This document shows positions 51,985 through 60,989 of a DNA stretch of 64,000 bases, piece by piece. Every line of letters starts with the position of its first letter. The stretch's first letter is position 1. The DNA is from Intestinimonas massiliensis (ex Afouda et al. 2020). GTDB taxonomy: Bacteria; Bacillota; Clostridia; Oscillospirales; Oscillospiraceae. The translations under genes and the position numbers were made by a program. The stretch covers positions 62,001-126,000 of the forward strand of contig NZ_LN869529.1 of the NCBI RefSeq assembly GCF_001244995.1, in the 5' to 3' direction. The notes beneath the pieces are model-generated. The model did not search any database, was not told where the DNA came from, and saw nothing but the letters and a program-made list of their open reading frames with translations.

Positions 51985-52845
51985 ATGCCCATCCTGACTG
52001 CCCTGGCCCATGCCAAACTGAATCTGACCCTGGACGTGCTGGGGCGGCGGAGCGACGGCTACCACGACCTGCGCATGGTGATGACCTCGGTGGCCCTGGC
52101 CGACGTCATTACCCTGGAGACGGGGACGGGGGACGGGGTGCGAGCCTCCGCCAATCTGGGCTTTCTCCCCACGGGCGAGAAGAACCTGGCGGCCTCCGCT
52201 CTGCTGCGGTTCCAGGAGGCCACCGGCCGGGACCTGGGCGGCGCGCATATTTCCCTGGAAAAGCACATCCCGGTCTGCGCCGGGATGGGAGGCGGCAGCT
52301 CCGACGCCGCCGCCGTCCTCCGGGCCCTCAACGACTGCACCGGGGCGGGCCTGTCTCTTCCGGAGCTGGCCCGGGTGGGGGAGGCGGTGGGCTCCGACGT
52401 GCCCTACTGCGTGTTGGGCGGCACCGCCCTGGCGGAGGGACGGGGGGAGGTCCTCACGCCGCTGGCCCCGCTGCCCCGCTGTACGGTGGTAGTGTGTAAG
52501 CCGAACTTTTCCATCTCCACCCCGGAGCTCTTCCGGCAGATCGACAGCGTGCGCCTGCGCCACCACCCGGACACCGACGGGATGCTCGCCGCCCTGGAGG
52601 CCGGAGACCTGGGCGGGGTGGCCCGGCGGGTCTACAACGTCTTTGAGGACGTGCTCCCCCCCCGGCTGCGGGCTGAGGTGGCCGCCATCCGGCAGCTTCT
52701 GGTGGGCCATGGTGCCCTGGGGGCGGGTATGAGCGGCACCGGCCCCACGGTATTCGGACTCTTCGACTGCGCTGCCGGAGCTGAGCGGGCCCGGCGGGAG
52801 CTCGGGGAGACCTATCGGGACACTTTTTTGACGGAAACGGTATAA
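51985..52845 (+). CDS. ispE: 4-diphosphocytidyl-2-C-methyl-D-erythritol kinase
   Basis: 286 aa, GHMP kinase. N-terminal AHAKLNLTLDVLGRRSDGYHDLRMVMTSV (substrate Lys and Asp), P-loop-like IPVCAGMGGGSSDAAAVLRALN, and AGMSGTGPTVFGLF near 250. Phosphorylates CDP-methylerythritol in the MEP isoprenoid pathway. Its stop lies inside a candidate sigma-F promoter for the next gene, and a hairpin follows. Confidence 0.96.
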   Translation: MPILTALAHAKLNLTLDVLGRRSDGYHDLRMVMTSVALADVITLETGTGDGVRASANLGFLPTGEKNLAASALLRFQEATGRDLGGAHISLEKHIPVCAGMGGGSSDAAAVLRALNDCTGAGLSLPELARVGEAVGSDVPYCVLGGTALAEGRGEVLTPLAPLPRCTVVVCKPNFSISTPELFRQIDSVRLRHHPDTDGMLAALEAGDLGGVARRVYNVFEDVLPPRLRAEVAAIRQLLVGHGALGAGMSGTGPTVFGLFDCAAGAERARRELGETYRDTFLTETV

Positions 52846-52898
52846 AATAAAACATCACCGTCCACAATGTAGGCAATTACATAGTGGAAGGTGATTTT
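52840..52898 (+). promoter_or_regulatory. Candidate sigma-F promoter and hairpin before spoIIR
   Basis: GTATA (52840-52844), 15 bp, GTCCACAAT (52860-52868) matches the forespore consensus GTATA-N15-GGNNANANT in all but one base. From 52852 to 52898 ATCACC...GGTGAT with TCCAC/GTGGA and ATGTA/TACAT form an interrupted stem followed by TTTTTT; the spoIIR ribosome site GGAAGGTG is inside its 3' arm. It can act as a terminator of ispE and sequester spoIIR translation. Confidence 0.6.
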
Positions 52899-52900
52899 TT

Positions 52901-53548
52901 ATGGATACCGCAATGCTGAGAGAACGGGGCCGCCTGCGCCGGTGGGAGCTGGCCCTTCTGGTGGGAGTGGCCGCGGCCCTCCTGGCGGGGGTGTGGCTGG
53001 ATCGGGAGCAGGCCGCCCTGTCGGACAAGGTGATCCGGCTGCATGTGATCGCCAACTCGGACACGGAGGCCGACCAGGCCCTGAAGCTCCGGGTCCGGGA
53101 CCGCATCCTGGAGGAGGCCGCCGGGTATTTTCAGGCGGGGCAGACGGTGGAGGAGGCGGCGGCGGAGCTGACGGAGTATCTGCCCGCGCTGGCCGAGGCC
53201 GGAGCCCAGGTGGTCCGGGAGGCCGGGTACGACTATCCGGTGTCCGCCTCCCTGGAGCCCAACGTCTGGTTCCCCACCAAGACGTACACCGATTTTTCCC
53301 TGCCCGCCGGGAGCTACACCGCCCTGCGCATCGTCATCGGGGAGGGGGAGGGCCGCAACTGGTGGTGCGTGGTGTTCCCGCCCCTGTGCCTGGGCTCGGT
53401 GACCGAGACGGTGGAGGAGACTGCCTGCACCGGCGGGTTCACCCGGTCGGAGGTCGCCCTCATTACCGGCGAAACCGAGGGCTATGTGGTCAAGTTCAAG
53501 GCCATGGAGCTGTGGGACGAGTTCAAGGAGTGGACCGGCCGGTGGTAA
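52901..53548 (+). CDS. spoIIR: Stage II sporulation protein R
   Basis: 215 aa. One N-terminal helix, then KVIRLHVIANSDTEADQALKLRVRDRIL, a hallmark of SpoIIR, and ending GGFTRSEVALITGETEGYVVKFKAMELWDEF. Secreted from the forespore to trigger SpoIIGA cleavage of pro-sigma-E in the mother cell. A sigma-F-like promoter precedes it. A 35-nt piece of this gene (53270-53304) recurs with one mismatch at 58390-58424. Confidence 0.95.
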   Translation: MDTAMLRERGRLRRWELALLVGVAAALLAGVWLDREQAALSDKVIRLHVIANSDTEADQALKLRVRDRILEEAAGYFQAGQTVEEAAAELTEYLPALAEAGAQVVREAGYDYPVSASLEPNVWFPTKTYTDFSLPAGSYTALRIVIGEGEGRNWWCVVFPPLCLGSVTETVEETACTGGFTRSEVALITGETEGYVVKFKAMELWDEFKEWTGRW

Positions 53549-53552
53549 CAAC

Positions 53553-53584
53553 AGCGCGGACCGCAGGAGCGGTCCGCGCTGCTG
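53553..53584. terminator. Terminator between spoIIR and the NSS transporter
   Basis: AGCGCGGACCGC-AGGA-GCGGTCCGCGCT, a 12-bp perfect stem, close to GCTGTTTT; convergent genes. Confidence 0.85.
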
Positions 53585-53586
53585 TT

Positions 53587-54909
53587 TTATCCGATCCCGC
53601 CGTATACGATGCCCAGCACCCATACGGCGGCGGTGAGCACCACGTAGAGGTGGGCCAGAAGGCCGAATCCCCTCCACAAAGGCCGTTCCCGGCCCAGCAT
53701 GAGCTCCTGCCGCAGGGGGCCCAGCCCCAGCACCCAGTAGATGAACACCGCACCCAGCACGGCCCCGAAGGGGGCGATATAGATGGTGATCAGGTCCATC
53801 CAGGCCCCCATGTCGGGCAGAGCCTCCAGGAAGAGGCCCACCCCAAAGACCACCGCTCCCACCAGAAGGGTGGACAGAGTGCGGGGCAGCCCCAGCCCCT
53901 GGCCCAGACAGTCGCTCACCGCCTCCAGCATGTTGATGAGGGAGGTGATGCCGGCGAAGAGGACCGAGAGGAAGAAGAGCATCGCCAGCACCCGGCCGCC
54001 GGGCATCTGCTGAAAGACCCGGGGGAGGGTGATGAACATAAGGGCGGGCCCCGAGTTGGGGGCGATGCCGAAGGAAAAGACCGCCGGAAGGATGGCGAAG
54101 CCCGCCAGCAGGGCGGCCAGCGTGTCCAGCAGGGCGGTCATCACCGAGTGGTGGACAATGTCCTCGGACTTTTTCATGTAGCTGCCATAGATGAGCATCC
54201 CAGCCCCGTTGATGGACAGGGAGAAGAAGGCCTGTCCCATGGCCATGACCCAGGTCTCGGGCTTCCGGAGGAAGCTCCAGTCGGGGGCCAGCAGGTAGCG
54301 GTAGCCTGCCGCGGCGCCGGGAAGAAAGGCCACCCGCACGGCGATGATCAGAAAGAGCAGGAAAAAGACCGGCATCATGAATTTGCTGATTTTCTCGATG
54401 CCGGCGGATACCCCCAGGATGAGGATGACCGCCGTGGCGGTCACGGCGATGAGGTGCCAGGGGACGGAGCCGAAGGAGACGGCCAGCGTTCCGAAGTAGT
54501 CCGCCGCATCGGTGGTCAGCACCGCCCCGGTGAGGGAGCCCACGGTGTAGTTGAGCACCCAGCCCACCACCACGGAGTAGCCGATGGCGATGCCCAGCAC
54601 GCCCAGGACGGGGAGGATGCCGATCAGGCTCCCGCCCCGTCTGCCCCGGGTCTGGAGGGCGTAGTCAAAGGCGCCGCGGGTACCGCAGCCGGTGAGCCGC
54701 CCCAGGGCAAACTCGCCGGAGAGACCTACATAGGAAAACAGGGCCACAAAGAGAAAATAGGGAACCAGAAAGGCCCCGCCGCCGTATTGCCCCACCCGAT
54801 AGGGGAAGAGCCAGATGTTGCCCATGCCCACGGCGGAACCCACCGCCGCCAGGATGACGCCGATGGAGCTGTTGAACTTGCTGTTAGAACACCTTTGTCC
54901 TTGCCTCAT
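53587..54909 (-). CDS. Neurotransmitter:sodium symporter-family transporter
   Basis: 440 aa, about 11-12 helices. FNSSIGVILAAVGSAVGMGNIWLFPYRVGQYGGGAF is the TM1 sodium- and substrate-binding motif (LeuT GSAIGLGNFWRFP equivalent); TM6 region MAMGQAFFSLSINGAGMLIYGSY and TM8 VLFAGITSLINMLEAV follow. Imports amino acids or amines with sodium. GGAGG lies 5 nt before ATG 54909. Next to a peptidase, so the pair may recover amino acids. Confidence 0.92.
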   Translation of the reverse strand: MRQGQRCSNSKFNSSIGVILAAVGSAVGMGNIWLFPYRVGQYGGGAFLVPYFLFVALFSYVGLSGEFALGRLTGCGTRGAFDYALQTRGRRGGSLIGILPVLGVLGIAIGYSVVVGWVLNYTVGSLTGAVLTTDAADYFGTLAVSFGSVPWHLIAVTATAVILILGVSAGIEKISKFMMPVFFLLFLIIAVRVAFLPGAAAGYRYLLAPDWSFLRKPETWVMAMGQAFFSLSINGAGMLIYGSYMKKSEDIVHHSVMTALLDTLAALLAGFAILPAVFSFGIAPNSGPALMFITLPRVFQQMPGGRVLAMLFFLSVLFAGITSLINMLEAVSDCLGQGLGLPRTLSTLLVGAVVFGVGLFLEALPDMGAWMDLITIYIAPFGAVLGAVFIYWVLGLGPLRQELMLGRERPLWRGFGLLAHLYVVLTAAVWVLGIVYGGIG

Positions 54910-54940
54910 GTCTGCCTCCAAATACTTCTTTTTAGGAGCC

Positions 54941-55978
54941 CTACGGCCTCCAGAGATCGGTGAGGGCCACGGCCCTGTGGCCCTGCCAGCCCACCACCGT
55001 CCGGGCGGTGAGCAGGGAGTTGAGTACGGCCTCCTCAGCGCACTCCGCCGCCGCCCGGAAGGGCCCGTCCAGCTTTTCCTCGTGGAAGGCGGAGACCGGA
55101 CGCACGGCGTTCTCCGCCTGAACCTGGAAGGGATTGGCGGTGGAGAAGGCGAGAAAGACCTCGCCGCTGCCGTGGCCGACGTAGGAGCCCATCCGGGCCA
55201 GGCCCACGCTGATGCGCTGGGCCACCCGGCCCAGTTGCCGGGCGTCCAGGGGCAGGTCGGTAGCCAACACCGCCAGGAGGGAGCCCTGGTCGGCCTTGCG
55301 GGTCTCCAGCCTTTGGGCCAGCGCGGGGCCGATACGGCGCCCACAGACCGTCAGGTCGGACAGCACACCGTGATTGGACTGGACCAGAAGGCCCATCGTA
55401 TAGATCCGCCCGTCGTATTCCAGCACCCGGGAGGCGGAGCCGATGCCTCCCTTGAGACCATGGCAGATGGTGCCCTTGCCCGCGCCCACATCCCCCTCGT
55501 CAAAATCCGGGGCGGCGGCAGCCAGGGCGGCGAAGACCTGCTCCCGACCCACGCAGCGCTCCGCAATGCGGTTGAGAGTGGCGTCGTTGCACTCCCCCAC
55601 CACGGGGTTCACTGAGTGCAGCTCCACCCCCTCCGCCTGGCACCGCTGGAGCATATATTCCACGATGGCGTCGTGGACCAGCCCCACGTTGAGGGTGTTG
55701 GTCAGGGCAATGGGGGTCTCCAGCGTCCCCAGCTCGGACAGTTGCATCAGGCCGGTGGTCTTGCCGAAGCCGTTGTACTGGCACACGGCGGCGGGCAGCT
55801 TGTGAGTAAAGGGGTTCTGGGACCCGGGGAGCACCACCGTCACCCCGGTCTTGTGGTCGGAGGTGTCCACCGTGCAGTGACCCACCAGTACGCCGGGCAC
55901 GTCGGTGATTTTGTTCCGGGGGCCAGTGGGCAGCGAGCCCACCGTCAGGCCGCAGTCCCGGGCGCGCATCGGAATCAT
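54941..55978 (-). CDS. P1 (S58) family peptidase, DmpA-like
   Basis: 345 aa. NKITDVPGVLVGHCTV, the ALTNTLNVGLVHDAIVEY helix, PVVGECNDATLN, GDVGAGKGTICHGLKGGIGSASRV and the self-cleavage region DQGSLLAVLATDLPLD with the nucleophile Ser after Gly. DmpA enzymes autoproteolyse to alpha and beta chains and remove N-terminal (including D- or beta-) amino acids. AGGAGG before ATG 55978. Runs with the transporter gene 31 nt downstream. Confidence 0.93.
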   Translation of the reverse strand: MIPMRARDCGLTVGSLPTGPRNKITDVPGVLVGHCTVDTSDHKTGVTVVLPGSQNPFTHKLPAAVCQYNGFGKTTGLMQLSELGTLETPIALTNTLNVGLVHDAIVEYMLQRCQAEGVELHSVNPVVGECNDATLNRIAERCVGREQVFAALAAAAPDFDEGDVGAGKGTICHGLKGGIGSASRVLEYDGRIYTMGLLVQSNHGVLSDLTVCGRRIGPALAQRLETRKADQGSLLAVLATDLPLDARQLGRVAQRISVGLARMGSYVGHGSGEVFLAFSTANPFQVQAENAVRPVSAFHEEKLDGPFRAAAECAEEAVLNSLLTARTVVGWQGHRAVALTDLWRP

Positions 55979-56098
55979 GGAGCATTCCTCCTTGGGATGG
56001 AGTCCAGACCATTTTATCAGGATACCCCGGCCCTGTAAAGTGGTATACTGGGAGGAAAGGAGGAATCCTGATGCAGGAGCGGGCGTAGCCCGGGGTCC

Positions 56099-56127
56099 TT
56101 GACCAGCCGGCGGTTTTATTATACAAT
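56099..56127 (+). promoter_or_regulatory. Promoter of pcrA
   Basis: TTGACC, 17 bp, TACAAT on the plus strand, about 40 nt before the start. Confidence 0.7.
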
Positions 56128-56166
56128 AACTACTATTGTCACATGAGAAAAGGACCTGGTGAGAAC

Positions 56167-58691
56167 ATGCTGAATCAAGAACAGGAGCTGCGGTTTTGCA
56201 GGGCGCGCCGGGCGGTCATCGGGCTGGACTTTCCCACCCTGAACCCGGAGCAGCGCAGAGCCGCCCTGGCCACGGAAGGCCCACTGCTGCTGCTGGCCGG
56301 AGCGGGCAGCGGCAAGACCACCGTGCTCATCCACCGCGTCGCCAATCTGATGAAATATGGAAGGGGCTCGGACTCGGACGAGGTGCCCGGCTGGGTGACC
56401 GAGGACGACCTGGCCTTTCTGGAGGCCTATGCCGCCCACCCTCTCCCCGACGGCAAACCGGAGGCGGAAAGGCTGTGTAAGCTGGAGCCCGCCATGCCCT
56501 GGTCCATCATCGCCATCACCTTCACAAACAAGGCGGCCGGGGAGTTGAAGGAGCGGTTGGAGCGGATGCTGGGCCCCACCGCCAACGACGTGTGGGCCTC
56601 CACCTTCCACTCCGCCTGCGTGAAGATTCTGCGCCGGGACATCGAGAAGCTGGGCTTTGACCGCTCCTTCACCATCTACGACTCCGCCGACTCCGAGCGG
56701 GTGGTCAAGGATGTGCTGAAGGACCAGCGCATCGACGATAAGGCCTTTCCCGCCCGGTCGGTGCTCTCCGCCATCTCCCGGGCCAAGGATTCCATGCTCT
56801 CCGGACCGGAGTACCTGGCCCAGTGCGAAAAGGCGGGGGATTTCCGCCTGACCAAGATCGCCAAGGTCTACGTGGAGTATGAGCGCCGCCTCCGGGAGGC
56901 CAACGCCCTGGATTTCGACGACCTGATCCTGGACACGGTGCGTCTGCTGCGGGACTTTGAGGACGTGCGCGGCTACTACCAGAACAAGTTCCGCTATGTG
57001 CTCATCGACGAGTATCAGGACACCAACAACCTCCAGTACCAGTTGGCCGCCCTGCTGGCGGGGAAATGGGAGAACATCTGCGTGGTGGGCGACGACGACC
57101 AGTCCATCTACCGCTTCCGGGGGGCCACCATCGAGAACATCCTCTCCTTTGAGCACCAGTATCAGGGGGCCCGGGTCATCCGGCTGGAGCAGAACTACCG
57201 CTCCACCCAGAACATCCTGGGGGCCTCCAACGCGGTGATCCGCAACAACCAGGGCCGCAAGGGCAAGGAGCTGTGGACCGACCACGCCGCCGGCGACAAG
57301 GTCCAGGTCTACACCGCCATGAACGAGAGCGACGAGGCCCAGTACGTGGCGGCCCAGATCCTGGGGGATTTCGCCCAGGGCCGCCGCTGGAAGGACCACG
57401 CAGTGCTCTACCGGATGAACGCCCAGTCCAACCAGATTGAGCAGGCCTTCAAGCGCAACGGCGTGCCCTACCGCATCATCGGCGGCACCCGGTTCTTCGA
57501 CCGGGCGGAGGTCAAGGACATGCTGGCCTACCTGTGCGCGGTGAACAACCCCGCCGACGACCTGCGGCTGGTGCGCATCCTCAACAACCCGCCCCGGGGG
57601 ATCGGGCCCGCCACCGTCCAGCGGGCCCAGGCCATCGCGGCGGCGGAGCACCGCCCGGTGTGGGAGGTCATCCGGAACGCCCGGGCCTACCCCGAGCTCC
57701 AGAAGGCCGCCGCCCGGCTGGCTCAGTTTGCCGATCTGATGAGCGGTCTGCGCCGCCAGGCGGTGGAGCTGCCCCTGCCTGACTTCTACGAGGAGGTGGT
57801 GAGCAGGACCGGCTATGCCGTCATGCTGGAGGCCAAGGACACGGTGGAGGACCGGACCCGGCTGGAAAACGTGCGGGAGCTTTTGACCTCCATTAACAGC
57901 TACATAGAGGATGCGGAGGGGGAGCCCACCCTGGCGGGCTTCCTGGACACCATTGCCCTGTATACCGATCTGGACAACCACGATCCCAACGAGGACTGCG
58001 TGGTGATGATGACCATGCACGCCGCCAAGGGGCTGGAATTCCCCGTGGTCTTTGTGGTCGGCGTGGAGGAGGGGATCTTCCCTGGCATTCGGGCTATCGG
58101 CGAGACCGAGGAGATGGAGGAGGAGCGGCGGCTGTGCTACGTGGCCATGACCCGCGCCAAGGAGCGGCTCCATCTCACCTGCGCCAGCCAGCGCATGCTC
58201 TTCGGCCGCACCAGCGCCAACCGGCCCTCCCGCTTCGTAGGGGAGATCCCCGCTGAGTATGTGCAGGCAAGCGGCCGCAGCTATTGGTCCGCCCCGGACG
58301 ACGACGCGGCCGGGCGGTGGACCGCCCCAAGCACGCGGAGCCCGTCTGCGGACCGGCCGAGCGCCTACGGCTGCCTCTTCTACACATCTTTCCCCACCCA
58401 GACGTACACCGATTTTTCCCTGCCAGATCGGAAGAGCGCCGTGTAGGGTCTCCCCGGAGATCGCCGTCCGCCCCGCGGGGCGGCCTGGGACGGCCGGAGA
58501 CAAAAGCACCCGCAAGCCTGCCCTCCTTCCAGAAGGGGGACGCGGTGGTCCACAGGGCCTTCGGCACCGGCATGATCCTCAACGTGACCCCCATGGGGGG
58601 CGACGCCCTGGTGGAGATCGCCTTCGACAAGGGTGGCACCAAGCGGCTGATGCTCAAATCCGCCGCCCAGCACATGTCCAGGGCGGAATGA
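56167..58691 (+). pseudogene. pcrA: UvrD/PcrA-family helicase, interrupted in this assembly by adapter sequence
   Basis: Complete SF1 helicase from ATG 56167: Q motif LNPEQRRA, Walker A LAGAGSGKTTV, motif Ia IITFTNKAAGE-type, motif II VLIDEYQDTN, motif III GDDDQSIYRFRGA, motif IV-VI LEQNYRST, MTMHAAKGLEFP and RRLCYVAMTRAKERL. After about residue 725 the frame enters 58371-58448 sequence that is near-identical to library adapters and stops at 58446. The natural C-terminus (PSFQKGDAVVHRAFGTGMI to SAAQHMSRAE) continues in another frame to 58691. The break is almost surely an artefact; the real gene should be intact. Confidence 0.9.
58371..58448. other. Sequencing-adapter-like insertion inside pcrA
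   Basis: 58371-58389 matches the Nextera mosaic end (ends TACACATCT) at 17 of 19 bases; 58390-58424 copies 35 nt of spoIIR with one mismatch; 58425-58448 matches the TruSeq universal adapter (begins AGATCGGAAGAGCG) at 23 of 24. The translated tail reads CLFYTS and the antisense RRSSDL, tell-tale peptides of adapter carry-over. The bases from 58449 to about 58510 are also doubtful. Confidence 0.93.
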
Positions 58692-58716
58692 AAAACGGGC
58701 GGCCTTTGGCCGCCCG

Positions 58717-58765
58717 ACGGAGACTGTCGAACCAGTGGCGCAGCCACTGGTTCGACAGTCTCCGT
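58717..58765. repeat. Long perfect palindrome between convergent genes
   Basis: Two 22-nt arms (58717-58738 and 58744-58765), exact complements, around CGCAG. Arms start ACGGAGACTGTCGAACC. No T run. It resembles 47407-47438 in its TGTCG/CGACA ends and GTGG/CCAC centre. A GC hairpin (58698-58715) precedes it directly after pcrA and could terminate. Confidence 0.8.
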
Positions 58766-59396
58766 CACATCAGCAGTTCAGTGAAGCTCCGGAGGTATCG
58801 GTGGCTGTTTTCCCGCACCTGGTCCTGATAATTCTCATAGAAGGGGTCGTATACCCCCACCACCGTCATGCCCACGCCCTTGGCGGCGGCGCAGTTAGCG
58901 GGGGCGTCCTCATAGAGGGTGCAGTCGGCGGGGGCCACCCCCAGCCGCTGGGCGGTCAGCGTGAATACTCTGGGGTCCCGCTTCTCCATGCCCAGGTCCT
59001 GGGCGAAGACGATGGCCTCGAACCAGTCGGCCAGGCCGTGGTGAGCCAGCGCCGAGCGGCACAGCTCCGGCACGCAGGCGGTGACCAGGGCCATCCGCTC
59101 CCCCCGGTCCCGGCATCGGGCCAAAAATTCCCCCGCCCCGGGCTTGAGGGGCACCCTGGCGTAGGCGTCCGCCGCCATGGACAGCCACTCGTCCATGATT
59201 TCCTGGGTGGAGAGGTCCATATGGTAGTAATCCCTGGTGTACTGGGCCGCCACGGGAAAGATGGAGTGGCCGACGGTGTAGGCGTACTGTTGGTGGGGGC
59301 AGGGTGGCGGCCCAGAAAGGCCAGGTCCACCTCCACCCAGATGCCGTTGGAGTCGATGAGGGTGCCGTCCAGATCGAATAAAAGCAAACGATTCAC
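58765..59396 (-). pseudogene. HAD-family phosphatase (frameshifted)
   Basis: N-terminal MNRLLLFDLDGTLIDSNGIW (motif I DxDGTL) is in one frame up to FLGRHPAPT; the remaining protein (YAYTVGHSIFPVAAQ to FTELLM) with LVTACVPEL (motif II region) and EDAPANCAAAKGVGM (motif IV) is in another. Adding one base in a C run near 59290-59300 would join them with sense, TQQYAYTVGH. Probably a phosphoglycolate-phosphatase-like enzyme about 209 aa long. Start is GTG 59396. The single-base deletion could be real or a sequence error. Confidence 0.82.
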
Positions 59397-59405
59397 GTCC
59401 TTCTG

Positions 59406-59993
59406 CTACAAATAAAACCGCCACGGAAAGTCCACGGCCTCCTCGGCATAGTCGATGCCGATGCGCTTGCCCACATGGATGTCCGCCGGAGGGGCCTCTC
59501 CGGCGTCCCACAAAAACAGCTCGTCCCCGGTGAGGTCCAGGCCGTTCTGGGCCCGGGTCAGGTCCAGGGCCCGGCATACTTTGCCGGGGCCGTTGAGGAA
59601 ATTCTTTTTCTGATAGGGGGTCAGCTCCGCCAGGGCCTTGCCGAAGCGGTTGCGCGCCAAAAACTCCGCGCCCTCCGCCGCCTCCAGGCCCCGGAGCAGC
59701 ACGGCGCTGGGGGTGCCGGCGGGCTCGGTGACGAAATTGAGGCAGTGGTACATACCGTAGATGAGGTAGATATAGGCGGTGCCGGGCGGGGCATAGAGGG
59801 TCTCGGTCCGGGGAGTCCGCCGCCCGCCGTAGGCGTGGCAGGCCTTGTCCACCGCCCCCACGTAGGCCTCGGTCTCGGTGATGCGCCCAGCCAGCCAGAG
59901 ACCGTGCCAGCGCCGCACCAGATATTTGCCCAAAAGCGCCCGGGCGGTCTGCACGGTGTCACGGTCATAAAAGTCCCGGCTCAGTTTTCCCAC
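59406..59993 (-). CDS. mpg: 3-methyladenine DNA glycosylase (AAG/MPG family)
   Basis: 195 aa from GTG 59993 (GGGGAGGTGG upstream). RDFYDRDTVQTARALLGKYLVRR, GRITETEAYVGAVDKACHAYGGRRTPRTETLYAPPGTAYIYLIYGMYHCLN (catalytic Glu in ETEAY, base-flipping Tyr region) and FLNGPGKVCRALDL fit the Mpg family. It excises alkylated purines from DNA. Encoded 9 nt before the HAD gene start. Confidence 0.95.
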   Translation of the reverse strand: MGKLSRDFYDRDTVQTARALLGKYLVRRWHGLWLAGRITETEAYVGAVDKACHAYGGRRTPRTETLYAPPGTAYIYLIYGMYHCLNFVTEPAGTPSAVLLRGLEAAEGAEFLARNRFGKALAELTPYQKKNFLNGPGKVCRALDLTRAQNGLDLTGDELFLWDAGEAPPADIHVGKRIGIDYAEEAVDFPWRFYL

Positions 59994-60046
59994 GGTTCCA
60001 CCTCCCCGCTTTTGTATCTTACCACGTTGAAGGAGACAATACAACG

Positions 60047-60955
60047 ATGAACGAGACTCTGCTGAAAAAGCTGGCAAAGCCCATGCTGATCCTGGCTCCC
60101 GTGATCTGGGGCAGCTCCTTCGTGGTGATGAAGCATTCGCTGGACAGCTTCACCCCCTTCTACCTGCTGGCCTTCCGATTCACGGCGGCGGCCGTCCTGC
60201 TGGGCCTGGCCTGCTGGAAATCCTGGCGGGCGATGGACCGGAACTATCTGAAAAGCGGACTCATCATCGGTACATTTTTGTTTTTGGCCTATGCCTTCCA
60301 GACCTTCGGCCTGGACCGTACCACCTCGGGCAAAAACGCGTTCCTGACGGCGGTATATTGTGTCATCGTGCCTTTTTTATACTGGCTCATCGCCGGGCGG
60401 CGGCCGGACAAGTGGAACATTCTGGCCGCCTTTATCTGCATCGCGGGCATCGGTATGGTGGCGCTGACCACCAAGGGCTCCGGCGGGCTGGCCGTCAATC
60501 TGGGGGACATGCTTACCCTGGCGGGCGGATTCTTCTTCGCCGCCCACATCGTGGCGGTGAACAAGTTTGCCGAAGGCCGGGACATCTTCCTCATCACGGT
60601 GCTCCAGTTCGCGGTGTTTGCCGCCTGGTCCTGGATCGGAGCCCTGGTCTTTCGGGAGCCCTTCCCCGCTGGACTGTCCGGCGGCGCGGTATTCGCCATG
60701 GTCTATCTGGTGGTCTTTTCCTCCTGTGGAGCCCTGCTGTTCCAGAACATCGGGCAGAAGTACACGGCTCCTGCCACGGCGGCGGTGCTCCTCAGTCTGG
60801 AGGCCCCCTTCGGCGTACTGTGCTCCATCCTGGTGGGAGAAGAGAACCTCAACGCCGTCATGGTCCTGGGCTTTGTGCTGATCTTCCTGGCGGTGGTCTG
60901 CTCGGAGACCAGGTTTGAATTCCTGCGAAAAAAGACCCTCGAAAAAAAGGGTTGA
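60047..60955 (+). CDS. EamA/DMT-family transporter
   Basis: 302 aa and ten helices in two EamA repeats: ILAPVIWGSSFVVMKHSLDSFTPFYLLAFRF at the start of the first and LAGGFFFAAHIVAVNKFAEG at the second; ALLFQNIGQKYTAPATAAVLLSLEAPFGVL near the end. Metabolite exporters of this family often move amino acids or metabolites; substrate unknown. The T-box promoter of the next operon overlaps its stop. Confidence 0.93.
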   Translation: MNETLLKKLAKPMLILAPVIWGSSFVVMKHSLDSFTPFYLLAFRFTAAAVLLGLACWKSWRAMDRNYLKSGLIIGTFLFLAYAFQTFGLDRTTSGKNAFLTAVYCVIVPFLYWLIAGRRPDKWNILAAFICIAGIGMVALTTKGSGGLAVNLGDMLTLAGGFFFAAHIVAVNKFAEGRDIFLITVLQFAVFAAWSWIGALVFREPFPAGLSGGAVFAMVYLVVFSSCGALLFQNIGQKYTAPATAAVLLSLEAPFGVLCSILVGEENLNAVMVLGFVLIFLAVVCSETRFEFLRKKTLEKKG

Positions 60956-60980
60956 CAACCCGCCCCGTCCTGCGTATAAT
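60952..60980 (+). promoter_or_regulatory. Promoter of the T-box/TrpXYZ operon
   Basis: TTGACA, 17 bp, TATAAT: ideal consensus, beginning inside the last codons of the EamA gene. Confidence 0.88.
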
Positions 60981-60989
60981 AACCCACAA

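Noticed and set aside
58284-58691. Separate small gene overlapping the pcrA end
   Set aside because: Its C-terminal half is the natural PcrA tail shifted into another frame by the adapter-derived insertion.
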